A program made the position numbers and the translations under genes. From Deinobacterium chartae (GTDB lineage: Bacteria > Deinococcota > Deinococci > Deinococcales > Deinococcaceae), in NCBI RefSeq assembly GCF_014202645.1, contig NZ_JACHHG010000009.1:62001-126000 (forward strand): a stretch of DNA of 64,000 bases. The letters are read 5' to 3'. Below are positions 49,177 through 57,362 of this stretch, one piece after another (position 1 is the first letter of the stretch; every line of letters begins with the position of its first letter). The notes under the pieces were generated by a model. The model was not told the origin of the DNA. It ran no database searches and worked only from the letters and a program-made list of their open reading frames with translations.

Positions 49177-50307
49177 TCAGTCACCGGCGAGCGCGGCTGC
49201 GGCCGGGTAGATCTCGAGTTCGTTGTAGAAGGCGTCGCGCAGCACCGGCACGCGGCCTGCGCGCTGGATCATCTCGATCATCTTGTTCTTGCTGAGACCC
49301 AGCGGGGACTGCGCGCCGGCAGCGTGGGCGATGTGCTCCTCCACGATGGTGCCGTCCACGTCGCTCACCCCCCAATCGAGGCTCACCTGGGTCAGTTCGG
49401 AGCTGATCATCACCCAGTAGCCTTTGATGTGCGGGAAGTTGTCGAGGTAGATGCGGGCCACCGCCAGGTTGCGCAGGTCGTCGAGTCCGGTGGTGTAGTC
49501 GGTCTTGCCCAGGTTCTGCGCCAGCGAGTTGCCCATCGGCTGGAACGCCAGCGGAATGAAGGCGTGAAAGCCCCCGGTTTCGTCTTGCAGGTCACGCAGG
49601 CGGTGCATGTGATCCAGACGCTCCTCGAGGGTCTCGATGTGGCCGTAGAGCATGGTGGCGTTGGTGCGCATGCCGATCGAGTGCGCCTCGCGGTGAATCT
49701 GCAGCCAGCGCTCGGCCTTGACCTTGTTCTTGGCAACTTGCTTGCGGACGCGGTCGGCGAAGATCTCCGCGCCCCCGCCCGGCATGGCGGCCAGTCCGGC
49801 GGCCTGCAGTTCGCGCAGCACCTCGAGGGTGGGTTTCTTGCTGATCCGTGAGAGGTGTTCGATCTCGGCAGCGGTGAAGGCCTTGACCTGCAGGTCCGGA
49901 AAGGCTGCGCGCAGCTTGCCGACCATCTCCGGATAGAACGACCAGGGACGGTTGGGGTGATGGCCGCTGCTCATGTGCAGCTCGGTGATGCCCGGCTCGT
50001 ACTTCTCGCGGACTTTGGCGACCACCGTGTCGGCGTCGTAGTCCCAGGCGTGCGGGTCACCCTTGCGCGCGGCGAAGGCGCAGAAGGTGCAGCCGACGTA
50101 GCACAGGTTGGTGAACTCCAGGCGCAGCGAGTGTACGAAATAGGTCTTGTCCCCGTGCTGGCGGTTACGCACAAGGTCAGCCAGCCGCGCCAGGGTGTTT
50201 AAGTCGGGGGTGCGATAAAGGACCATCCCCTCCTCGAAGGTGAGTCGCTCGCCGGCCTCGACCTTGGCGGCGATGGGGAGGAGTTGGGGGTCGCGAATCC
50301 ACTTCAT
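49177..50307 (-). CDS. mqnE: Aminofutalosine synthase MqnE
   Basis: Radical-SAM enzyme that joins 3-enolpyruvylbenzoate to adenosine in the futalosine pathway. The 376 residues carry the iron-sulfur motif CYVGCTFC (Cys 69, 73, 76) and the MqnE blocks KAFTAAEIEHLSRIS, LAAMPGGGAEIFADRVR, TNATMLYGHIETLEERLDH, ETGGFHAFIPLAFQPMGN and DVDGTIVEEHIAHAAGAQSP. These separate it from the related MqnC. TAGGCT (50319-50314) is 6 nt before the ATG, indicating a leaderless mRNA. Confidence 0.9.
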   Translation of the reverse strand: MKWIRDPQLLPIAAKVEAGERLTFEEGMVLYRTPDLNTLARLADLVRNRQHGDKTYFVHSLRLEFTNLCYVGCTFCAFAARKGDPHAWDYDADTVVAKVREKYEPGITELHMSSGHHPNRPWSFYPEMVGKLRAAFPDLQVKAFTAAEIEHLSRISKKPTLEVLRELQAAGLAAMPGGGAEIFADRVRKQVAKNKVKAERWLQIHREAHSIGMRTNATMLYGHIETLEERLDHMHRLRDLQDETGGFHAFIPLAFQPMGNSLAQNLGKTDYTTGLDDLRNLAVARIYLDNFPHIKGYWVMISSELTQVSLDWGVSDVDGTIVEEHIAHAAGAQSPLGLSKNKMIEMIQRAGRVPVLRDAFYNELEIYPAAAALAGD

Positions 50308-50377
50308 GATTCCAGCCTACCACCGCCGAATCCGGTTCAACGTCATTCTCGTTTCCAATTTCACAAGCGCACTTGCC

Positions 50378-50420
50378 CCGTTGCAAAAGGGCGCGGCTTC
50401 GCCGCGCCCTTTTGCAACGG
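50378..50420 (-). terminator. Long hairpin after the binding-protein gene
   Basis: Exact 20-bp arms (50378-50397, 50401-50420) with a TTC loop, adjoining the stop codon of the gene at 50421. No T-run follows on the minus strand. Confidence 0.65.
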
Positions 50421-51134
50421 TCAGGGACGCGGGCCCTGAAAACCGTAACGCCGCAAGATGGTACGCGCCCCCTCCCCCTCGAGGTAGCGGGCGAAATCGC
50501 GCACCTCGCCGCGGGCTTTGCCCTTGAGCACCGCCACCACCACCTCGAGCTGCGGGTAATCGCCGTTGATGACCAGCGAGCGGCCCTTGCTCTGCAGGCT
50601 GCGCCCGAGGGCCTGAAAATTGGGTACGATTGCCGCGTCCGCCCGCAGCGCCGCCGCAGGCAGTTCGGAAATGCCCACACTCACCAGCTTGGGTCGCACC
50701 GCCTCGAGCACGCCTGCGCGCCGCAACACCTCGAGGGCCGCCTCGCCGTACGGCGAGGTCGCCGGGTCGGGCACGGCGATGGCGTGCACACCGATCCCGG
50801 TCAGGGCGCCCAAGTCCTCGAGGGGGACCGCGCTGCCCTTGGGCAGCCACAGCGCCAGCCGTCCCACCCCGATCACCCGGGTCTCGCCCGCCTCGAACAA
50901 CGCGCGGTTGGCCCGAACGGTCCGCGCGTCACCGACCCACAAGTCGGCCTCCTCGAGGTCACGCGGACCCACGGTCTCCGTAATGCTCAGACGTGCCTCG
51001 GGGTACGTCTGGCGATACATTCGCACTATTTCTTTGAAGGCGTCGTGCAGCTCGGCCGAAACTCCGGCACGAACCTCGGAAGCCCATGCCGCCGCGGTCA
51101 GCAGCAGCGCCAAGAGTGCTTGCAATAAACGCAT
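50421..51134 (-). CDS. ModA-like substrate-binding protein
   Basis: A 237-residue exported binding protein (signal peptide MRLLQALLALLLTAAAWA). It follows the molybdate-binding (ModA) layout: VSAELHDAFKEIVRMYRQTYP, then VGRLALWLPKGS, GVHAIAVPDPATSPYGEAALEVLRRAG, ELPAAALRADAAIVPN, and VVAVLKGKARGEVRDFARYLEGEGARTILRRYGF. It is shorter than canonical ModA and has no permease or ATPase beside it. Another anion is possible. A consensus TATAAT (51183-51178) lies 44 nt upstream. Confidence 0.75.
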   Translation of the reverse strand: MRLLQALLALLLTAAAWASEVRAGVSAELHDAFKEIVRMYRQTYPEARLSITETVGPRDLEEADLWVGDARTVRANRALFEAGETRVIGVGRLALWLPKGSAVPLEDLGALTGIGVHAIAVPDPATSPYGEAALEVLRRAGVLEAVRPKLVSVGISELPAAALRADAAIVPNFQALGRSLQSKGRSLVINGDYPQLEVVVAVLKGKARGEVRDFARYLEGEGARTILRRYGFQGPRP

Positions 51135-51177
51135 ACCTCTCCCCGGGTCTCAGAGGACCACCGTAAGATTATAGTCT

Positions 51178-51183
51178 GCGGGT
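51178..51183 (-). promoter_or_regulatory. Consensus -10 box of the ModA-like gene
   Basis: TATAAT on the minus strand, with GAGAGGT as the ribosome binding site before the ATG at 51134. No convincing -35 at 17 bp. The rest of the 297-bp gap (51135-51431) has no gene that I can support. Confidence 0.5.
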
Positions 51184-51377
51184 GTCAGTCCCGTCCCTTG
51201 AGCTTTACCCTAGGCCGGAGGCAGCTTTTCTCGCATATGGCCGCTGCAGCAGCGGGTCACGCGACGGCTGGAGCCGCCTCCCGCCGAAGTGCACGCCTTG
51301 CAGGATCGGGCCAGCGGATGGGCACCGGCCACCAGGAAGCACGCGGTACCATCCGAATTCCTCAAGCGGGCTGTTTT

Positions 51378-51413
51378 GAACCTTATATTCTGTTGTAACA
51401 CAACACAAGGTTC
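51378..51413 (+). promoter_or_regulatory. Operator-like repeats before the lactonase-like gene
   Basis: GAACCTT (51378-51384) and AAGGTTC (51407-51413) form one inverted repeat; inside it TGTTGT-AAC-ACAACA (51391-51405) is another. TATATT (51384-51389) is the likely -10. The repeats overlap the expected transcription start, the place for a repressor. Confidence 0.55.
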
Positions 51414-51431
51414 GAGAACGGGAAGGAGCAT

Positions 51432-52133
51432 ATGAGCCAGAGCGCCGTGAAGCGTCTTTACCTGATGCAGGTCGGGTCCATGCCACAATACCAAATTCCG
51501 ATTGTTTGCTACCTGCTGCAGACCGAGGACGGCAAAAACATCCTGATTGACAGCGGCCTCCCGGAGATCATCCCCGAAGAAGCATCGGACTTTCAGAACG
51601 GCCAGGATGTGATCGAGCAGTTGGCAAGCATCGGCTTGAAACCGGACGACATTCACATCGTCATTTCGACGCATTACGATCTCGACCATGCCGGAAGACA
51701 CGCGGCCTTCACGAAGGCGCACTATGTCGTCCAGAGGGCGCACCATGCGGTTGCGGCGAGCAACCCACGTTTTGCGGCCACCCGACCCCAATGGGATCAG
51801 CCGATGGAGCGCATCCGGCTGGTGGACGGGGACACGGAACTGCTGCCGGGGCTGGAGCTGATCGAGACGAGCGGGCATGTGCCGGGACATCAGTCGGTGC
51901 TGGTGCGGCTGCCCCAAACGGGGACGATTTTATTGCCGATTGACGCGGTACCCTTCGGCGAGGGCTTTACCCGTGACGCGCAGGACGACGGGAGCCCCGA
52001 CGCCGCAGCGATTCGCGCCAGCACCGTGAAGCTGCTTGACCTGGCGGAACGGGAGCAGATCGGGTGGGTCATCTTCGGGCACGACGAGGCCCAGTGGGCA
52101 GGGCTGAACAAGCTGCCCGAGTATTACGAGTGA
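51432..52133 (+). CDS. Metallo-beta-lactamase-fold lactonase-like hydrolase (AiiA group)
   Basis: A 233-residue hydrolase of the N-acyl homoserine lactonase family. Key motifs are NILIDSGLP, the metal motif ISTHYDLDHAG (residues 78-88), SGHVPGHQSVLVRL and the late IFGHD. The first cluster reads HxDxDH rather than the usual HxHxDH, so one ligand differs (Asp 83). Composition is unlike neighbours: not one CTCGAG in 702 bp, and Leu-Glu is written CTG-GAG. This suggests gene transfer. GGAAGGAG precedes the ATG. Quorum-signal degradation is likely but not proven. Confidence 0.8.
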   Translation: MSQSAVKRLYLMQVGSMPQYQIPIVCYLLQTEDGKNILIDSGLPEIIPEEASDFQNGQDVIEQLASIGLKPDDIHIVISTHYDLDHAGRHAAFTKAHYVVQRAHHAVAASNPRFAATRPQWDQPMERIRLVDGDTELLPGLELIETSGHVPGHQSVLVRLPQTGTILLPIDAVPFGEGFTRDAQDDGSPDAAAIRASTVKLLDLAEREQIGWVIFGHDEAQWAGLNKLPEYYE

Positions 52134-52429
52134 GGCTATAAACCCCCAACCCCTTTCCCACCAGGACTACCGCCTGCAGGCGTCATGGGCTGAAGGGGCA
52201 GGTTCTGCCCAACGCGGCGACGGACACCACCCTGCGCGCCGCTTCCCCGTCCGGCTCCGCGCATGACCCGACGCTCTTTCGTCGCTCACACGTCATTCGA
52301 CCCTCGAGATGCTGCATGAGCGCAAGGAAGGGGGTTGGCACGCCTGGCGTCGCTCTGCGCTGCGCTCGCACCGGATTGCGGCCCTCTCCCGCCCGGCCCG
52401 ACCCGACGTTCGCATGACCCAAGCGCGCC
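52134..52429. other. Intergenic region after the lactonase-like gene
   Basis: Holds only a short GGGCAG/CTGCCC hairpin (52196-52210). No supported gene. Confidence 0.4.
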
Positions 52430-54085
52430 CTAGCGCAGCCGCACCACCAGCGCCTCGTGCGGCGCCAACTCCAGCGCCTCGAGGGGCACCTCGCCCTCCC
52501 GTCGCACGCTGGAGAGCAGCACGCTCCCGGCCGCGCCCAGGCCCGGCAGGTGCAGCGTGCGCGCCGCGCCCCCGAAGTTCAGCGCCACCAGCACGGTCCC
52601 CACCTCGAGCGAGCGGGTGTAAACGAACACGTCGTCGAAACCCGCCTCGAGCGAGTGGTACGCTCCGGCCACCAGTTCCGGCGTGACGGCCCGCAAGCGG
52701 GTCAGGGCCCGGAAGTAGTTCAGCAGCGAATTGGGGTCGCGGTCCTGCAGCGCCACGTTCACGGTCCGGTAGTCCTCGGCCAGCGGCAGCCACGGCTCGC
52801 GCGTGGAAAAACCGGCGAAATCGGCGTCGCTCCACTGCATCGGCGTGCGCTCCGGGTCACGGCTGGCGGCCTTCACGCCCGGCTGCCGCAGGCCCGCCGG
52901 GTCCTGCACGCGCTCGGGCGGGATATCCACGTCGGCCATGCCGATCTCGTCGCCGTAGTACACGGTGGGCGTTCCCCGCAGGGTCAGCAGCAGCGTGGTC
53001 GCCACCCGCGCCTGCTCGCGCCCGAAACGGCTCAGCACCCGGGGCTGGTCGTGATTGCCCAGCACCCAGTTCGGCCAGCCCTCGCCCACCAGCGCGTCGT
53101 AGCGGTCGGCTTGCGCACGAATCTTGCGGGCGTCCCACCCGGTCTGGGTCAGGATGAAGTTAAAGGGCATGTGGCACTCGGGGGCCTCGGCCGAACCGTA
53201 GTAGGTCACCAGCCGCTCGAAGGGCAGGTAGATCTCGCCCACCATGGTGCGCTCGCGGCCCCGTGCGCTGTACTCGTCCAGCAGCGCCCGCATCTCGGCG
53301 ATGTAACGGTGGGTCTCGGGCAGATCCTGGGTGTAGGGGTGCAGCAGCTGGTGGTGCGGGGGCATACCCGGACGGAAATCCGGGTTGATCGGCTCGTCAC
53401 GCAGCGCCTCGTCCTTGCCCAGCAACCAGATCACATCCACCCGGAAGCCGTCCACACCTCGGTCCAGCCAGAAACGCATCGCGTCCGCAATGGCCGCGCG
53501 CACCTCGGGATTGCGCCAGTTCAGCTCGGGCTGCTGCGGCAGGAACTGGTGCAGGTAATACTGCCCGCTCGCCTCGTCCAGGGTCCAGGCCGGTCCGCCA
53601 AAAAACGACAGCCAGTTGTTCGGCCGCCGACCGTTCTCCTTGGGGTCCGCCCAGACATACCAGTCACGCTTGGGGTTGTCACGCGAACTGCGCGCCTCGA
53701 GGAACCAGGGATGCTGGTCCGAGGTGTGGTTGGGAACGAGGTCCAGCAGCACGTGCAACCCGCGCGCGTGCGCCGCCTCGAGCAGCGCGTCGAAGTCGGC
53801 CAGACTGCCAAACAGCGGGTCCACGCCGGTATAGTCGGCCACGTCGTAGCCGAAATCGGCCATCGGGGAGGGGAAAATCGGAGAGAGCCAGATGGCTGCG
53901 ATGCCCAGCGAGGCCAGGTAATCGAGCCTCGAGGTGATCCCCCGCAGGTCGCCCACGCCGTCGCCGTTTGCGTCCATGAACGAGCGCGGGTAAATCTGGT
54001 AAATGATTCCGCGCTGCCACCATTTCAGGCCTCGCAGGGCAGGATGCGCGGGTTCGACCGGAACGGACGAGGCATGCGGGTCCAT
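52430..54085 (-). CDS. Alpha-glucosidase / oligo-1,6-glucosidase, GH13
   Basis: A 551-residue cytoplasmic glycoside hydrolase of family 13. The (beta/alpha)8 core has IYQIYPRSFMDANGDGVGDLRGI, LVPNHTSDQHPWF, the nucleophile Asp 217 in GFRVDVIW, the acid/base Glu in MVGEIYLP and the third Asp in VLGNHDQPRVLSRFG. A C-terminal beta domain follows. This is the usual make-up of enzymes cleaving alpha-1,4 or alpha-1,6 glucosides, including maltose, sucrose isomers and trehalose. TAAACT (54098-54093) is 7 nt before the ATG, so leaderless. Confidence 0.92.
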   Translation of the reverse strand: MDPHASSVPVEPAHPALRGLKWWQRGIIYQIYPRSFMDANGDGVGDLRGITSRLDYLASLGIAAIWLSPIFPSPMADFGYDVADYTGVDPLFGSLADFDALLEAAHARGLHVLLDLVPNHTSDQHPWFLEARSSRDNPKRDWYVWADPKENGRRPNNWLSFFGGPAWTLDEASGQYYLHQFLPQQPELNWRNPEVRAAIADAMRFWLDRGVDGFRVDVIWLLGKDEALRDEPINPDFRPGMPPHHQLLHPYTQDLPETHRYIAEMRALLDEYSARGRERTMVGEIYLPFERLVTYYGSAEAPECHMPFNFILTQTGWDARKIRAQADRYDALVGEGWPNWVLGNHDQPRVLSRFGREQARVATTLLLTLRGTPTVYYGDEIGMADVDIPPERVQDPAGLRQPGVKAASRDPERTPMQWSDADFAGFSTREPWLPLAEDYRTVNVALQDRDPNSLLNYFRALTRLRAVTPELVAGAYHSLEAGFDDVFVYTRSLEVGTVLVALNFGGAARTLHLPGLGAAGSVLLSSVRREGEVPLEALELAPHEALVVRLR

Positions 54086-54156
54086 GCGCCGCAGTTTAAC
54101 AAGGGGGCCGTGAGCGCGGATGGGAGGCAGCGGAACGAATCGCTAAGGCTTCGGCC

Positions 54157-55320
54157 TTACTCGGCGTCAGCGCCCAGACGCACGGTGATGTCGGCTCCCA
54201 GCACGCCCTCGCCCGAAGCGTACGCCTCACCTACGCCAAGATCGCGCGCCACCTGGCGGGCCGGCTCGAGCCCCTGCCTCGAGAACACCGCCGTGCGGCT
54301 CTCGTCGCCGCTCGCCATCCGCGTGATCCAGACGTTGCGGTAGCCGAGCGACAGCAGCCGCTCGCGGGCCCGGTGAGCCGCTCCATCCGGCGCTCCCACG
54401 TTGACCACCGCGACGCCGAAACTGTGGACATCGGTCTGCGTGTCCCGGCTGCCGAACCGGGTCTGAACCAGCCGGGCGATGCCATCACGGTCCGGGATCC
54501 AGTACGACGCCCCGCCCACGTTTCCAAAATTCCCCGGCAGCAGCGAAGATTCGAGTTGCGGACGGTGCAGCAGGGCACCCAGCACGTACCCCACATCCAC
54601 CCGGGTCAGGTTGGTGCGCAAGTTCCGCTCAGCCGCCCCCACCGCCTTTGGCAGCCGCAACAGCCCAGCCGGGCTGAGAGCCCGCGCGGCCAGATCACGC
54701 ATGAAGCCCTGCTGGCGCTGCACACGCCCGATGTCGCCCAGCGCGTCGTAACGAAAACGCAAGTAGCCCTCGGCCTGCTCCCCGCTGAGGTGCTGACGTC
54801 CCTTCTTGAGGTCGATGCGCAGGCCCGCCGCCGTGTCGGTGTACTTCATGTCCTGCGGCACGTACACCTCTACCCCGCCCAGCGCGTCGGTGATCTCGCG
54901 CAGCGCATCCAGGCTCAGCAGCGCGTAGCCGCGCAGTTCCAGTCCGGTCAGGTTCTCCAGCGCTCCCATCAAGGCCTGCGGCCCCAGGTGGACATTGGCC
55001 GCGTTCACCTTGCCCCAGCCGTAACCGGGCGTGTTCACCATGGTGTCCCGCGGCACCGACAGCAAGCGCAGGCCCTGCCCGCCCGGCCGCACCTGCACGA
55101 TCAAGATGGTGTCGGTCAGGCCCCGGAAGTCTTCGGGAGCCCGGGTGTGATGCCCCGAGTACTTGGGCGTCACCCCGGCTACCAGGTAGTTCAGCGGCCG
55201 GGGCGGCTCGGCAGGCAGAGCCGCGTACCGCGACAGGGCGGGAGCGGCAGGGGCGAGATAGGCCAGCAGCCCGGCGAGGAGCAGCAAGACGGCGAGGGCG
55301 AGGGCCTTGGCAAGACGCAT
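54157..55320 (-). CDS. LCP (LytR-CpsA-Psr) envelope protein
   Basis: A 387-residue membrane-anchored protein that in other bacteria transfers glycopolymers to peptidoglycan. An N-terminal helix (LALAVLLLLAGLLAYLAP) is followed by the LCP catalytic domain with LTDTILIVQVRPGG, LLSVPRDTMVNTPGYGWGKVNAANVHLGPQAL and the Arg-rich RFRYDALGDIGRVQRQQGFMRDLA. The C-terminal part is a LytR_C domain (residues about 300-385). TATAGT is 9 nt before the ATG. The chain stands alone. Confidence 0.9.
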   Translation of the reverse strand: MRLAKALALAVLLLLAGLLAYLAPAAPALSRYAALPAEPPRPLNYLVAGVTPKYSGHHTRAPEDFRGLTDTILIVQVRPGGQGLRLLSVPRDTMVNTPGYGWGKVNAANVHLGPQALMGALENLTGLELRGYALLSLDALREITDALGGVEVYVPQDMKYTDTAAGLRIDLKKGRQHLSGEQAEGYLRFRYDALGDIGRVQRQQGFMRDLAARALSPAGLLRLPKAVGAAERNLRTNLTRVDVGYVLGALLHRPQLESSLLPGNFGNVGGASYWIPDRDGIARLVQTRFGSRDTQTDVHSFGVAVVNVGAPDGAAHRARERLLSLGYRNVWITRMASGDESRTAVFSRQGLEPARQVARDLGVGEAYASGEGVLGADITVRLGADAE

Positions 55321-55551
55321 AACGCCCCAACTATAGGGGAAAACGGCGCGTGTTTGGGCCGAAGGTCATAAGCAAGTCCGCTTCGGGCAAAACAGCCCAA
55401 TCCTCATTCTTCCGGTCAACTGCCCCTCGAGGGTCAGGACTCCCCGCACCACGCGGGCAGGCTTCCTCGAGGGGCCCTGCCCCACGGCACGCCAGCCCCA
55501 CGGCACGCCAGGAGGTGCCCGGCGTTAAACCGGGCACCTCCTGCGGGTGGC
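55321..55551. repeat. Tandem 16-bp repeat and hairpin after the subtilase gene
   Basis: A 16-bp unit is repeated once in tandem (55480-55495 and 55496-55511). Beside it an exact hairpin with 14-bp arms (55509-55522, 55530-55543) and a 7-nt loop ends the subtilase transcript that stops at 55552; no T-run follows. The rest of the stretch has no gene. Confidence 0.6.
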
Positions 55552-57237
55552 TCAGTCGTTGGTCTGGATGTTCCGGTTGACTTCGCGCATCTGCTCGGTC
55601 AACGTCACCTGCGCGCTGCCGGTGGCGTTGTAATCCGAGGTCTGCTGACCGGTCTTCTCGTTGAAGGCCGGACCGATCTTGGCCTCGAGGGTATAGGTGC
55701 CGTAGGGCAGCCTCAGCTCGTAGGTGGCGCGGTTGTCACCGCTGTACATGGTGGTGTTGAAGGTGCGTACCACCTGACCGTTCTGCCGGGCGACCACCTG
55801 CACCGGGTAGCGGTTGCGGGTATCTTCGGGCGGCGGCGTAGGGCTGTCGATGCGCTCGAGGGCGGCGCGGGCATCGAGGCGGCCAGCACCGACTGCCGGG
55901 TCGGCGCCCAGGTCCCGGGCCGATTCCTTGAGGGCTGCGCGGATCTGCTTGGCGGTCAGGTTGGGCTTGTAGGCGCGCATCAGCGCGGCCACACCGGAGA
56001 CCTGCGGGGCGGCCTCGGAGGTACCGGCGCGGCCCTCGTAGCCGGTGGGGTTGGCCGAAAGGCTCAGGATGCAGTCTCCCGCCGAGCAGTCGGGGTTAGT
56101 ACCGCCGGGAGCAACGAGGTCCACCGAGCGTTCGCCGCTGCGCGGGCGCGCCGAGTAGCTGGTCAGGTTGTCATTTTTATCCACCGCGCCCACCGCGATG
56201 ACGTTGGAGTCGCTGGCCGGGTAGTACAGGCCGACGTTGGGCTGGTTCCCCGCCGAGGCGACCAGCAGCACATCCTTCTCGTTGTAGGCGCGGTTGATGG
56301 CGTCCTTGAGGGCCGCGTCCGGGGCATCATCGTCTTGAAGGATGAAGCCCAGCGACATGTTGATGACCTTTGCGCCCTGGTCCACGGCGTAGTTGATGCC
56401 CTTGACCAGCGCGACCGTATCGGCCGAGGGGGCTCCGCCGCCCGCCTGCTGCCCGAACACCTTGATGGGCAAGATGTTGGCACCGCTCCAGGTCAGACCG
56501 GCGATGCCCTTGGCGTTGTTGGTGGCCGCCCCGATGATGCCGATGCTGTGCGTCCCGTGGCCCCGGAAGTCCGAGGAGGTGATCTCGCTGGGATCGTTGT
56601 CCTCGCCCACACAGTTGAAGTTGGCGTCGAGCTGCGGGCAGAAATCCTTGCCGCCGCTCGCCAGACGTCCGACCAGGTCCTCGTGGTTGGCGGTCACGCC
56701 GGTATCGAGCACGGCCACCTTGGCTCCGGTCGGGTTGGCCTGCCCCTTGGACTGCAGGTAGTCCCAGGCTTCGGTCGCGCGAATCTGGGTCAGGTAACGC
56801 TGCTTGTAGCCCTCCACCGAGCCCGGGGTACCGGGCACACCCGGGTCATTGGGCAGGGCCAGCGGCTGGTACAGGTAGTTCGGCTGCACCACGAAACCCT
56901 GGGCCCGCAGTTCGGCGAACAGTTCCTGGTCGGTCTTGCCCGCTGGCGTGCGTACCGACACCAGGCCGTCGGCCACGGTCTGGGGGTTCAGGGCGCTCAG
57001 AGCGGCAAGCTTGGACTGCGCATAGAGTCCGCCCGACCGAAAGCTCACCAGCAACTGCCCCTGCGCACGCGGAGCGTCCCAGCGCGGCTCCAACTGCTCC
57101 GGTTCGGGGTTGGAAAACAAAACGGCGCCGCCCGGCGCAAGCACGTACCCGCTCACCTTGGCGGGAGCGTTCAGCTCACCGCCGCCGCACGCCGCGAGCA
57201 GCAGCGGCCCTGCCAGCATCATCCAGAACTTTTTCAT
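55552..57237 (-). CDS. Subtilisin-like serine protease lipoprotein
   Basis: A 561-residue exported lipoprotein (lipobox LLAAC, Cys 17). The S8 catalytic triad is present: Asp 178 in VAVLDTGVTANHEDL, His 227 in GHGTHSIGI and Ser 407 in AGTSEAAPQVSGVAAL, with the oxyanion Asn 331 in SAGNQ. The C-terminal 90 residues form a beta-sandwich-like domain (YPVQVVARQNGQVVRTFNTTMYSGDN). The protease is probably anchored outside and active on proteins in the periplasm or surface. A second such gene lies upstream on the same strand. Confidence 0.93.
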   Translation of the reverse strand: MKKFWMMLAGPLLLAACGGGELNAPAKVSGYVLAPGGAVLFSNPEPEQLEPRWDAPRAQGQLLVSFRSGGLYAQSKLAALSALNPQTVADGLVSVRTPAGKTDQELFAELRAQGFVVQPNYLYQPLALPNDPGVPGTPGSVEGYKQRYLTQIRATEAWDYLQSKGQANPTGAKVAVLDTGVTANHEDLVGRLASGGKDFCPQLDANFNCVGEDNDPSEITSSDFRGHGTHSIGIIGAATNNAKGIAGLTWSGANILPIKVFGQQAGGGAPSADTVALVKGINYAVDQGAKVINMSLGFILQDDDAPDAALKDAINRAYNEKDVLLVASAGNQPNVGLYYPASDSNVIAVGAVDKNDNLTSYSARPRSGERSVDLVAPGGTNPDCSAGDCILSLSANPTGYEGRAGTSEAAPQVSGVAALMRAYKPNLTAKQIRAALKESARDLGADPAVGAGRLDARAALERIDSPTPPPEDTRNRYPVQVVARQNGQVVRTFNTTMYSGDNRATYELRLPYGTYTLEAKIGPAFNEKTGQQTSDYNATGSAQVTLTEQMREVNRNIQTND

Positions 57238-57299
57238 GGTTCTATTGTGACCATCTGCAATCTGACGCCGCGTGAGCCTGCACTTAAGGGTCAGGGAAA

Positions 57300-57337
57300 G
57301 CTTGAGCGGCTTTCCCGCACAGGAAAGCCGCTCAAGC
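57300..57337 (-). terminator. Hairpin between the two subtilase genes
   Basis: Exact 16-bp arms (57300-57315, 57322-57337) with a 6-nt loop, 26 nt after the stop of the gene at 57363. A short T stretch follows on each side (GTTTT / CTTT). Confidence 0.7.
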
Positions 57338-57362
57338 CGCGTTTTACCGATCCTTTAAAACC

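Noticed and set aside
52457-54343. A 628-codon plus-strand frame opposite the alpha-glucosidase gene
   Set aside because: Antisense shadow; the minus-strand frame has a complete GH13 catalytic set.
55480-55511. Two copies of a 16-bp unit as the start of a repeat array
   Set aside because: Only two copies are present and no spacer pattern follows; more likely a local duplication next to the terminator.
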